Below are positions 31,826 through 39,488 of a DNA stretch of 62,442 nucleotides, one piece after another. The first letter of the stretch is position 1. Each line of letters opens with the position of its first letter. The stretch lies in the NCBI GenBank assembly GCA_944381405.1, contig CALWLA010000012.1, positions 1 to 62,442 of the forward strand, given 5' to 3'. Both the position numbers and the translations under genes were made by a program. The notes beneath the pieces are model-generated. The model searched no databases. It worked only from the letters and a program-made list of their open reading frames with translations, and was not told where the DNA came from. Source of the stretch: an uncultured Lachnospiraceae bacterium. GTDB taxonomy: Bacteria > Bacillota > Clostridia > Lachnospirales > Lachnospiraceae.

Positions 31826-33007
31826 ATGGAGTATCAGAGTTTTTTGATCAAATATGCGGAGATCGGCACCAAGGGAAAGAACCGTTATATCTTTGAGGAC
31901 GCCCTGATGCAGCAGATCCGGCTGCACCTGGAAAAGGTGGAGGGCTCCTTTGCCATTCAGAAGGAGCAGGGCCGCATCTACGTCAACGCAAAAACCGAAT
32001 ATGATTTCGACGAAACCATCGGAGCCCTGACAAAGGTCTTCGGCGTAACGGGCATCTGCCCCATGATGCAGATGGAAAAATGCGGCTTTGAGGAGCTGCG
32101 GGAAAAGGTGCTGGCCTTTGTGAAGCGGGAGCATCCGGAGGGAGGCTTTTCCTTCAAGGTCCGGGCAAAGCGGGCGGACAAGCACTATCCCGTCACCTCG
32201 GACGAGATCAACGCGGAGGTGGGCCACGATATCCTGGAGGCCTTCCCGGATTCCCATGTGGATGTGCATGACCCGGATTTCATCGTGTACATCGAGATCC
32301 GCCAGCATGTGAACGTGTATACCAGGACCATCAAAGGAGCCGGCGGTATGCCCATCGGCACCAACGGAAAGGCTATGCTGCTGCTGTCCGGCGGCATCGA
32401 CAGCCCGGTGGCAGGCTATATGATCGCCAAAAGAGGCGTCCGGCTGGAGGCGGTCTATTTCCATGCGCCGCCATATACCTCGGAGCGGGCAAAGCAGAAG
32501 GTGGTGGACCTGGCAAAGCAGGTAGCCCAGTATGCGGGCCCCATCCGTCTGCATGTGATCAATTTTACCGAGATCCAGCTTTATATCTATGAGCAGTGTC
32601 CCCATGACGAGCTGACCATCATCATGCGCCGGTACATGATGCGCATTGCGGAGCGGCTTTCCGAGGCCTGCGACTGCATCGGCCTGATCACAGGGGAATC
32701 CATCGGACAGGTGGCCTCCCAGACCATGTTCTCCCTGCGCACCACCGACGAGGTCTGCCAGCTTCCGGTCTACCGGCCGGTGATCGGCTTTGACAAGCAG
32801 GAGATCGTGGATCTTGCGGAAAAGATCGGAACATACGAAACCAGCATCCTTCCCTATGAGGACTGCTGCACCATCTTTGTGGCAAAGCACCCCGTTACAA
32901 AGCCCAATGTAAAATCCATCAAAAAATCGGAAACAAAGCTTGCGGAAAAGATCGAAGAAATGGTGGATACGGCTGTCCGGACGGAAGAAGTGATCTGGTG
33001 CAGCTGA
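31826..33007 (+). CDS. thiI: tRNA 4-thiouridine synthase ThiI
   Basis: It adenylates U8 of tRNA and installs sulfur to give 4-thiouridine. The 393-residue protein has an N-terminal ferredoxin-like region, a THUMP domain (about 60-165) and the PP-loop ATPase motif LLSGGIDSPVAGYM (near residue 192). The C-terminal rhodanese domain of E. coli ThiI is absent, as in Bacillus, where the desulfurase hands sulfur over directly. AGAGGAGA at 31813-31820 fixes the ATG. Its expected partner, the cysteine desulfurase, is at 19.2-20.4 kb. Confidence 0.96.
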   Translation: MEYQSFLIKYAEIGTKGKNRYIFEDALMQQIRLHLEKVEGSFAIQKEQGRIYVNAKTEYDFDETIGALTKVFGVTGICPMMQMEKCGFEELREKVLAFVKREHPEGGFSFKVRAKRADKHYPVTSDEINAEVGHDILEAFPDSHVDVHDPDFIVYIEIRQHVNVYTRTIKGAGGMPIGTNGKAMLLLSGGIDSPVAGYMIAKRGVRLEAVYFHAPPYTSERAKQKVVDLAKQVAQYAGPIRLHVINFTEIQLYIYEQCPHDELTIIMRRYMMRIAERLSEACDCIGLITGESIGQVASQTMFSLRTTDEVCQLPVYRPVIGFDKQEIVDLAEKIGTYETSILPYEDCCTIFVAKHPVTKPNVKSIKKSETKLAEKIEEMVDTAVRTEEVIWCS

Positions 33008-33055
33008 TCTGAAGACCGGACCAGCCTGCCCCATGTGCGGAGCGACCGCCCGCCC

Positions 33056-33089
33056 GGCGGATCATGCGGCCCTGCCGGGCGGATCATGC
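33056..33089 (+). repeat. Short direct repeat downstream of thiI
   Basis: GGCGGATCATGC occurs at 33056-33067 and again at 33078-33089 (22-bp period) in a GC-rich stretch. Meaning unknown; possibly chance in biased sequence. Confidence 0.4.
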
Positions 33090-33122
33090 TGTCCGGCCAG
33101 GCGGTTTTGCTGCAAGAAAAAA

Positions 33123-33145
33123 ATGCCCGGCTTCCGGGCATTTTG
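33123..33145. terminator. Bidirectional terminator between thiI and the HPr-like gene
   Basis: ATGCCCGG at 33123-33130 and CCGGGCAT at 33134-33141 with a CTT loop, an A-run on the left and T-run on the right, so it can end both convergent transcripts. Confidence 0.85.
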
Positions 33146-33183
33146 CAACCTGCAGGACAAATGCGCGCACCCGCTGCCTGCAG

Positions 33184-33417
33184 TCAGCTTACGATGTACG
33201 GGGTCAGGATCTGCATGATCTCCTCAAGGTCTTTATCCGCGTGGATATTGAGGGTGATCGGCTTGGAAAGATCCAGGGAAAAGATTCCCATGATGGACTT
33301 GGCGTCGATGATGTAACGCCCGCTCACCAGGTCAAAATCGCAGTCAAACCGGTTGATATCGTTGACAAAGGATTTTACCTTGTCGATGGAGCTTAAGGAA
33401 ATTTTAACGGTTTTCAT
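33184..33417 (-). CDS. HPr-family protein lacking the catalytic histidine (Crh-like)
   Basis: The 77-residue protein keeps the HPr fold signature AKSIMGIFSLDL, in which Ser41 corresponds to the regulatory Ser46 of HPr. The segment where HPr has His15 in HARPA reads SSIDKVKS, so there is no phosphocarrier histidine. This combination (regulatory Ser kept, catalytic His lost) is that of B. subtilis Crh, which acts with CcpA in catabolite control. AGAGGAGG precedes the ATG on the minus strand. It is a leftward single gene convergent with thiI. A regulatory role is inferred; many Clostridia encode such short HPr-like proteins. Confidence 0.85.
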   Translation of the reverse strand: MKTVKISLSSIDKVKSFVNDINRFDCDFDLVSGRYIIDAKSIMGIFSLDLSKPITLNIHADKDLEEIMQILTPYIVS

Positions 33418-33445
33418 GAATGAATACCTCCTCTTTATAAAACAA

Positions 33446-33473
33446 ATTTTACCATGTTGGAACATAAAGTCAA
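33446..33473 (-). promoter_or_regulatory. Promoter of the HPr-like gene
   Basis: On the minus strand, TTGACT (33473-33468) and TAAAAT (33451-33446) are 16 bp apart. The promoter overlaps the first codons of the divergent mtaB frame. Confidence 0.6.
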
Positions 33474-34887
33474 GCCTATGTTAATGGATAAAAACAAAAA
33501 CCTGCCTGCCTTTGCCATCCATACCCTGGGATGCAAGGTGAACACCTACGAATCCGACGCCATGGCCGGCGCCCTCAGACGGGCAGGCTTCCGGGAAGTG
33601 GCTTTTTCCGAGCCTGCAGACGTCTATATCATCAACACCTGCACCGTTACGAATATCGCGGACAAAAAATCCCGCCAGATGCTGCACCGGGCCAGAAAAC
33701 AGAATCCGGAGGCCCTGGTGGTGGCGGCGGGCTGCTATGTGGACGCCGCCCTGCAGAACCCGCAGATGCAGGCAGTGCTCAGGGACAGTGCCATCGACCT
33801 TCTGGTGCCCAACCGGGACAAGGGCAGGATCGCGGAGCTGATCGCAGAACGCCTCTTTGGCGGCGGGGAGAGCCGGGAACAGAAGGGCCAGGGCCAGGAC
33901 GGCCTTTTTGTGACGGAGCTGGACGGCCATACCCGGGCTTTTGTAAAGGTGCAGGACGGCTGCAATCAGTTCTGCTCCTATTGCATCATCCCCTATGTCC
34001 GGGGACGGATACTGTCCCGGCCGGTGGAGGACTGCGTTGCGGAGATCCGGAATCTGGCCCAGCAGGGCGTCCGGGAGGTGGTGCTGACCGGGATCCATCT
34101 GAGCTCCTACGGAAAGGATCTTCTGCAGCATAAGACCTCCGGCGGCACAGCAGGGCCGGAGGCCAGGAAAAGCGACGACATCATGAACGGTGGGGACGCT
34201 CCGCTGCTTCAGCTGATCCGGGCAGTGCAGGAGATCCCGGAGCTTCGGCGGATCCGCTTGGGCTCCCTGGAGCCAAGGCTCATGAGCCCGGAGTTCGTGC
34301 AGGCCCTTTCCGCCATGGAAAAGGTATGCCCTCATTTTCATCTTTCCCTGCAGTCCGGCTGCGGGGAGACCCTGCGGCGTATGAACCGGCACTATACGCC
34401 GGAGGAATACCGGCAGAGCTGCGAGACCCTGCGGCGCTATTATGACCATCCGGCCATCACCACGGATGTGATCGTGGGATTTCCGGGAGAGACGGAGGAG
34501 GAATTTGCGGAAAGCAGGCGCTTTGCGGAGGAGATGGGCTTTTACGAGATGCATGTTTTCAAGTATTCCAGACGGGCCGGGACCCGGGCGGACCGGATGG
34601 AGGGACAGGTGCCGGAGACGGTCAAGGAGGAACGGAGCCGGGAGATGATCCGGCTTTCCGAGGAGATGTCCCGCAGCTTCCGGGAGAGCTTTCTCGGAAA
34701 GGAAGTGGAATTCCTCTGCGAGGAAGAGGTGGAGATCGGCGGAGAGACCTACGGACAGGGCTTTACCAGAGAGTATGTCCGCTGTCTGAAAAAAGGACGG
34801 GGCTTTCAGAAAAATGAACTGGTCCGGGGCGCCGCGTCAGAAATTTTTAAGGAAAAAGCTGTTTACGAAAGCCTGATTTTGCGATAG
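33454..34887 (+). CDS. mtaB: tRNA (N6-L-threonylcarbamoyladenosine-37-C2) methylthiotransferase MtaB
   Basis: This radical-SAM enzyme converts t6A37 to ms2t6A37 in tRNAs reading ANN codons. The 477-residue protein has an N-terminal UPF0004 domain with cluster cysteines in GCKVNTYES, NTCTVTN and GCYV, the radical-SAM motif CNQFCSYC (residues near 170), and a C-terminal TRAM-like region. The start is uncertain: ATG at 33454, 33478 or 33484 all lack a good Shine-Dalgarno site. Its substrate t6A is made by the TsaB/TsaD/TsaE enzymes also encoded in this window (56.8-61.1 kb). Confidence 0.93.
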   Translation: MLEHKVKPMLMDKNKNLPAFAIHTLGCKVNTYESDAMAGALRRAGFREVAFSEPADVYIINTCTVTNIADKKSRQMLHRARKQNPEALVVAAGCYVDAALQNPQMQAVLRDSAIDLLVPNRDKGRIAELIAERLFGGGESREQKGQGQDGLFVTELDGHTRAFVKVQDGCNQFCSYCIIPYVRGRILSRPVEDCVAEIRNLAQQGVREVVLTGIHLSSYGKDLLQHKTSGGTAGPEARKSDDIMNGGDAPLLQLIRAVQEIPELRRIRLGSLEPRLMSPEFVQALSAMEKVCPHFHLSLQSGCGETLRRMNRHYTPEEYRQSCETLRRYYDHPAITTDVIVGFPGETEEEFAESRRFAEEMGFYEMHVFKYSRRAGTRADRMEGQVPETVKEERSREMIRLSEEMSRSFRESFLGKEVEFLCEEEVEIGGETYGQGFTREYVRCLKKGRGFQKNELVRGAASEIFKEKAVYESLILR

Positions 34888-34920
34888 AATAAGGTATCGT
34901 TGGAAAAGGACGTGAAAGAC

Positions 34921-35184
34921 ATGAGCGATTTACAGAACACACAGATCATTGGACACATCAAGGAGATGGCAAAGCCGAACGTCAGCGATGTGCTCGCACA
35001 GGTATACAGCGCTCTGGTCGAAAAGGGATATAATCCGATCAATCAGATCGTGGGGTATATCATGTCGGGAGACCCGACCTATATCACAAGCCATAAGAAC
35101 GCCAGAAGCCTGATTATGAAGGTGGAGCGTGACGAGATTCTGGAGGAACTGATGGCTGCCTATGTGGAGAGCAGGCTGAGCTGA
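34921..35184 (+). CDS. ireB: IreB family regulatory phosphoprotein (UPF0297)
   Basis: The 87-residue protein matches the UPF0297/DUF965 family: [38 protein letters not shown] followed by [18 protein letters not shown] (each shown only in part of a longer conserved stretch). In Enterococcus the homologue IreB is phosphorylated on threonines by the Ser/Thr kinase IreK and tunes cephalosporin tolerance; the N-terminal threonine here (LQNTQII) is a candidate site. It is the first gene of the conserved ireB-ruvX-DUF1292 set (yrzL-yrrK-yrzB in B. subtilis). Confidence 0.93.
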   Translation: MSDLQNTQIIGHIKEMAKPNVSDVLAQVYSALVEKGYNPINQIVGYIMSGDPTYITSHKNARSLIMKVERDEILEELMAAYVESRLS

Positions 35185-35336
35185 CGGGTTTTCTGCGGCA
35201 GACCGGAACCTTCGGCGGCGGGAGCGTTTTCTGCGCTTCGGCCGGAAAACAAAACAGGTTTTATTTTGCAACATGCCGGCATGGGCGGAATACTGTGCTG
35301 ACATGTTGTTTATGTGCTTTGATTTCGGAGGAAACG

Positions 35337-35780
35337 ATGGGAAGAATCATGGGACTGGATTTCGGGTCGAAAACCGTGGGGGTAGCCCTCTCTGATCCGA
35401 TGCACCTGATCGCCTCCCCCCTGGAGACCATCAAGCGGGACAAGGAAAACAAGCTGCGGCCTACGCTGCGGCGGCTTGAGGAGCTTGCGGAGACCCAGGA
35501 GGTGGAGCTGGTGGTGCTGGGGCATCCCCTGAACATGGACGGGACCGCTGGAGAACGGGCCTTAAAGACAGAGGCCTTCCGGGAACAGCTTTCCTACAGG
35601 CTCATGGGCCTTGGCAGGGAGATCCCGGTGATCCTCTGGGACGAGCGGCTTTCCACCATGTCGGCGGACGAGATCCTGGAGGAAACAGGCGTGGAACAGG
35701 GCAGCCGCAAGCAGTATATCGATAAGATCGCGGCAGCGCTGATTTTGGAAGATTATATGAAAAACGGAATGGAGAATTGA
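35337..35780 (+). CDS. ruvX: Holliday junction resolvase-like protein RuvX/YqgF
   Basis: The 147-residue RNase H-like protein carries LDFGSKTVGVALSD (catalytic Asp), LGHPLNMDG and LWDERLSTMSA, the three YqgF motifs. Family members are linked to 16S rRNA 5' end maturation and to Holliday junction resolution. GGAGG at 35327-35331 selects the ATG at 35337 over a longer frame. It ends 2 nt before the DUF1292 gene. Confidence 0.94.
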   Translation: MGRIMGLDFGSKTVGVALSDPMHLIASPLETIKRDKENKLRPTLRRLEELAETQEVELVVLGHPLNMDGTAGERALKTEAFREQLSYRLMGLGREIPVILWDERLSTMSADEILEETGVEQGSRKQYIDKIAAALILEDYMKNGMEN

Positions 35781-35782
35781 CA

Positions 35783-36052
35783 ATGGATGAAGAAAAGATC
35801 GTGATGCTGATGGACGACGGCAGCGAGGTGGAGTTTACGATTCTGGAAAAGACCACTCTTGGAGGCAGCGACTATATCCTGGTAACCGATGCGCCGGAGG
35901 GCGAGGACGGGGAGTGCTATGTCATGAAGGACGTATCCGAGGCAGGTACCGAGGAAGCGATTTATGAATCCGTAGAGGACGATCAGGAGCTGGATGCGGT
36001 TTTCCGGATCTTTGAGGAGATGCTGAAGGACGAGATGGACATTGAGCGGTAA
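35783..36052 (+). CDS. DUF1292 family protein (YrzB-like)
   Basis: The 89-residue acidic protein has the DUF1292 pattern: MDDGSEVEFTILEK near the start, YILVTDAPEGEDGE in the middle, and DDQELDAVFRIFEEML at the end. No function is known. It starts 2 nt after ruvX and so belongs to the same transcript. RNase J follows 39 nt later. Confidence 0.9.
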   Translation: MDEEKIVMLMDDGSEVEFTILEKTTLGGSDYILVTDAPEGEDGECYVMKDVSEAGTEEAIYESVEDDQELDAVFRIFEEMLKDEMDIER

Positions 36053-36091
36053 TCGCCGCTTTGGACAAGGAAAGAAACAGAAGGAGGATCA

Positions 36092-38116
36092 ATGACAGAA
36101 GAACAGAATAAAAAGGAAAAGGCTGTGAAAGAGGCCGGAGAAAACGGCGGGAACGGAAAGAACACAGCCCAGGGAAGGCTGCAGCGGGCAAGGCGCAGGC
36201 TGCCTCAGGCCGGCAAAAAGGAGGCCGAAAAAAAGGAGGCTCTGAAAAAGGAGCCGGAAAAGAAGACCAGGACCAGAGAGCCGAAGCGGACGGAACGGAA
36301 AAAGACGGAAAAGCTGGCGGACAGGATCCAGGCCATGCTGTCTCTGAAGGCGGCAGAGGACGCCGCTGCGGAAAAGGCGGAGGCTTCCCAGGAGAAAACC
36401 GCTGAAAAAACGAAGGCCGGAGGAACGAAGACCCGGCGTCAGACCGGCAGACGGCAGAAAAAGAAAGCGGAGCACATCCGCATCATCCCCCTGGGGGGAC
36501 TTGAGCAGATCGGCATGAACATCACTGCCTTTGAGTACAAGGACAGCATCGTGGTGGTGGACTGCGGCATGGCCTTCCCGGAGGAGGACATGCTGGGCAT
36601 CGATCTGATCATCCCGGACGTGAGCTATCTGAAGCAGAACATCAATAAGGTCAAGGGCTTTTTCATCACCCATGGACATGAGGACCATATTGGCGCCCTG
36701 CCCTATATCCTGCGGGAGATGAACCTGCCGGTTTACGCCACCAGGCTCACCATCGCCCTCATCGAAAACAAGCTTCGGGAGGCGGGCATCCTGGAGAGCG
36801 CCAAGCTCAACATCGTTTCCTATGGAGACGTGATCAAGGCGGGAGATTTCCAGATGGAGTTCATCAAGACAAACCACTCCATCCAGGATGCGGCGGCCCT
36901 GGCCATCCACTGCCCGGCGGGAGTGATCCTGCACACGGGAGACTTCAAGGTGGACTATACCCCGGTATTCGGCGACGCCATCGACCTGCAGCGCTTTGCA
37001 GAGCTGGGAAAGGCAGGGGTGCTGGCCCTGATGGCGGACTCCACCAATGCCCTGCGGCAGGGCTTTACCATGTCGGAAAGCTCTGTGGGACGTACCTTTG
37101 ACGCGATCTTCGCGGAGCATGCGGACCGCAGACTCATCGTGGCTACCTTTGCCTCCAACGTGGACCGGGTGCAGCAGATCATCAACGATGCGGAAAAATA
37201 CGGCAGGAAGGTGGTCATCGAGGGCCGTTCCATGGTGAACGTCATCGGGACCGCCGCAGAGCTGGGCTACATCAAGATGAAGCAGGGGACCCTCATCGAC
37301 ATCAACCAGATCAAGGATTATCCGGATGAAAAGGTGGTGCTGGTGACTACCGGCAGCCAGGGAGAGTCCATGGCGGCGCTGTCCCGTATGGCCAGCGGAC
37401 AGCACAGAAAGGTGACCATCGGCCCAAAGGACGTGGTGGTGTTGAGCTCCAACCCGATTCCCGGCAACGAAAAGGCGGTGGCCAAGGTCATCAACGAGCT
37501 TTCTCAGAAACAGGCCAAGGTGATCTATCAGGATACCCATGTATCAGGACACGCCTGCCAGGAGGAGCTGAAGCTGATCTACGCCCTGGTACATCCGAAA
37601 TTTGCCATCCCGGTACACGGAGAGTATCGCCACAGGCTGGCCCAGAAGGATGTGGCCGTGGCTCTGGGCGTGCCCAAGGACAACGTGCTGATCGCGGAGA
37701 CCGGCGACGTGATCGAGCTTTCGGAGGAAAGCTGCAAGATCGTGGACAAGGTACAGGCAGGTCCCCTGATGGTGGACGGCCTTGGCGTAGGCGACGTGGG
37801 CAACATCGTGCTGCATGACCGGCAGAATCTGGCCCAGAACGGTATCATCGTGGTGGTGCTTTCCCTGGAGCGTTATTCCGGCAGACTGGTGTCCGGTCCG
37901 GACATCGTAAGCCGCGGATTTGTCTATGTGCGGGAAAACGAGGACCTGATGGAAGAGGCAAGGCTGGTGGTGCTGGATGCAGTGGACGACTGCCTGGTGC
38001 ATCATGTCAGCGACTGGTCGAAGATCAAGAACATCATCCGGGACACCCTGAGCGATTTCCTCTGGAGAAGGCTCAAGCGGAACCCGGTCATCCTTCCGAT
38101 CATCTCGGAAGTATAA
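36092..38116 (+). CDS. rnj: Ribonuclease J with long basic N-terminal extension
   Basis: RNase J is a metallo-beta-lactamase-fold endo- and 5'-exoribonuclease of mRNA decay and rRNA maturation. The 674-residue protein has an N-terminal Lys/Glu/Arg-rich, low-complexity extension (about 1-127), then the catalytic domain with THGHEDHIGALP (His194, His196, Asp198, His199), the beta-CASP domain (GRSMVNVIGTA, TGSQGESMAALSRMA) and the C-terminal domain. AGGAGG precedes the ATG. Typical RNase J is about 555 residues, so the extension accounts for the excess; its composition suggests an RNA- or degradosome-binding tail. Confidence 0.95.
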   Translation: MTEEQNKKEKAVKEAGENGGNGKNTAQGRLQRARRRLPQAGKKEAEKKEALKKEPEKKTRTREPKRTERKKTEKLADRIQAMLSLKAAEDAAAEKAEASQEKTAEKTKAGGTKTRRQTGRRQKKKAEHIRIIPLGGLEQIGMNITAFEYKDSIVVVDCGMAFPEEDMLGIDLIIPDVSYLKQNINKVKGFFITHGHEDHIGALPYILREMNLPVYATRLTIALIENKLREAGILESAKLNIVSYGDVIKAGDFQMEFIKTNHSIQDAAALAIHCPAGVILHTGDFKVDYTPVFGDAIDLQRFAELGKAGVLALMADSTNALRQGFTMSESSVGRTFDAIFAEHADRRLIVATFASNVDRVQQIINDAEKYGRKVVIEGRSMVNVIGTAAELGYIKMKQGTLIDINQIKDYPDEKVVLVTTGSQGESMAALSRMASGQHRKVTIGPKDVVVLSSNPIPGNEKAVAKVINELSQKQAKVIYQDTHVSGHACQEELKLIYALVHPKFAIPVHGEYRHRLAQKDVAVALGVPKDNVLIAETGDVIELSEESCKIVDKVQAGPLMVDGLGVGDVGNIVLHDRQNLAQNGIIVVVLSLERYSGRLVSGPDIVSRGFVYVRENEDLMEEARLVVLDAVDDCLVHHVSDWSKIKNIIRDTLSDFLWRRLKRNPVILPIISEV

Positions 38117-38161
38117 CAACAGTCCGGCCATGCCGGAGGTATTAAGGAACAGTAAGGACTT

Positions 38162-38764
38162 ATGAAAGAAGAGAAATCGGCACTGGCGAAAATAACGGGA
38201 TTGCTCGGAGGGCTGGCAGGCCGCGTGATCATCGCGGCGCTGCTGATCCTGCTGACTTTTGAGGGGCTTCGGTTCTGCTTTGATTTCGGCCATGCCATTT
38301 TCTATCAGCAGCCGGTGGAAGCAGCGCCGGGCACGGATCATGTGGTGACCCTGCAGGAGGACGCCACCATGCAGAGCGTGGCTCAGGACCTGAAGGAGGA
38401 GGGGCTGATCCGCAACGAAACAGCCTTTATCATTCAGGGACAGCTTTATCAGATCAATCTGTTTCCTGGGGAATATACCCTGAACACCTCCATGACCACC
38501 AAGGAGATCCTGGAGGCGTTGAATACGGATCCTGAGGAATACGCGGCCCAGGTGAAGGAATCCGAGGCGGAACGTCAGGATGCCGCAGAGGAAACAGAGG
38601 CCGCAGTCATCGGCGGCGGCGATGAGCTGGTGGATGCTGAACAGGCGGCAGCAGCTGCAGAGGGCGGCATCCAGGTAGAGACGGAAGCGGTATCCACCGA
38701 GGCGGCCTCAGAGACCGGCGCGCCGGAAGGAGAAACCGGGGCGGAGGCCGGAGCTGGAGCCTAA
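38162..38764 (+). CDS. MltG/YceG-like membrane protein without the transglycosylase domain
   Basis: The 200-residue protein has one membrane helix (about 20-42), then a LysM-like subdomain typical of the MltG N-terminus (VTLQEDATMQSVAQDLKEEGLIRNE; GEYTLNTSMTTKEIL), and ends in an acidic Glu/Ala-rich tail. The catalytic domain of MltG, which has a key Glu, is absent. B. subtilis yrrL (MltG-like) occupies the equivalent position before yrrM (trmR), supporting the family assignment. It may localise or regulate cell wall synthesis without cleaving glycan. A weak AAGGA precedes the ATG. Confidence 0.8.
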   Translation: MKEEKSALAKITGLLGGLAGRVIIAALLILLTFEGLRFCFDFGHAIFYQQPVEAAPGTDHVVTLQEDATMQSVAQDLKEEGLIRNETAFIIQGQLYQINLFPGEYTLNTSMTTKEILEALNTDPEEYAAQVKESEAERQDAAEETEAAVIGGGDELVDAEQAAAAAEGGIQVETEAVSTEAASETGAPEGETGAEAGAGA

Positions 38765-38798
38765 GGGGCTGCCCGCAAGGCCCGAAGGAGCGATTGCC

Positions 38799-39488
38799 AT
38801 GGAACACAACAGAATTTCCGAATACCTGCTGTCTCTGGAGCGGGAGGAGGATCCACTTCTGCGGGAGCTGCGGAGCTTTGCCGCTGAAACAGAGGTCCCC
38901 ATCGTGCGGCCGGAAACCGAAAGCCTGCTGCGGACCCTGGTGGCGGCAAAGCGGCCCGGCCGGATCCTGGAGATCGGAACCGCCATCGGCTACAGCACCA
39001 TTCTGTTGGCCAGGGCTGCGGGAGCGGGAGCCGGAGGCTGCCGCGAGTTCATCACGGTGGAGAGCTGGGAAAAACGAATCCCCCTGGCGGAGGAAAACCT
39101 GCGCCGGGCAGGCCTTTCCCAGAGCGTGCAGCTCCTTCATGCAGACGCGGGGGAGGTGCTCCGGCAGCTCTGCGCCGGGGGCGATCACGATCCGGCCCGG
39201 GAGCAGGGCTTTGATCTCGTTTTTCTGGACGCGGCAAAAGGACAGTATATCCGGTGGCTTCCGGACATCCTGTCCCTGCTGAACCAGGGAGGGATTTTGG
39301 TGGCGGACAACGTGCTGCAGGACATGACGGTGCTGGAGCCCCGCTTTACCCTGCCCCGCAGGGAGCGGACCACCCACGCCCGGATGCGGGAATTCCTATA
39401 TGAGATCAAGCACCGGGAGGAACTGGAGAGCGCAGTGCTGCCGGTGGGAGACGGCGTCAGCATTTCCGTAAGGAGGAAACAGCAATGA
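38799..39488 (+). CDS. SAM-dependent O-methyltransferase, TrmR-like (tRNA 5-hydroxyuridine)
   Basis: The 229-residue class I methyltransferase has motif I ILEIGTAIGYSTILLA, an acidic residue in TVESWEK for SAM ribose and the metal-site region VFLDAAKGQY with VADNVL. It resembles YrrM/TrmR, which methylates 5-hydroxyuridine to 5-methoxyuridine at tRNA position 34. It overlaps the next gene, a U32 family protein of the type that makes 5-hydroxyuridine, by 4 nt (ATGA), as expected of a two-step pair. An assignment as a generic catechol-type O-methyltransferase is less likely given this context. Confidence 0.85.
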   Translation: MEHNRISEYLLSLEREEDPLLRELRSFAAETEVPIVRPETESLLRTLVAAKRPGRILEIGTAIGYSTILLARAAGAGAGGCREFITVESWEKRIPLAEENLRRAGLSQSVQLLHADAGEVLRQLCAGGDHDPAREQGFDLVFLDAAKGQYIRWLPDILSLLNQGGILVADNVLQDMTVLEPRFTLPRRERTTHARMREFLYEIKHREELESAVLPVGDGVSISVRRKQQ

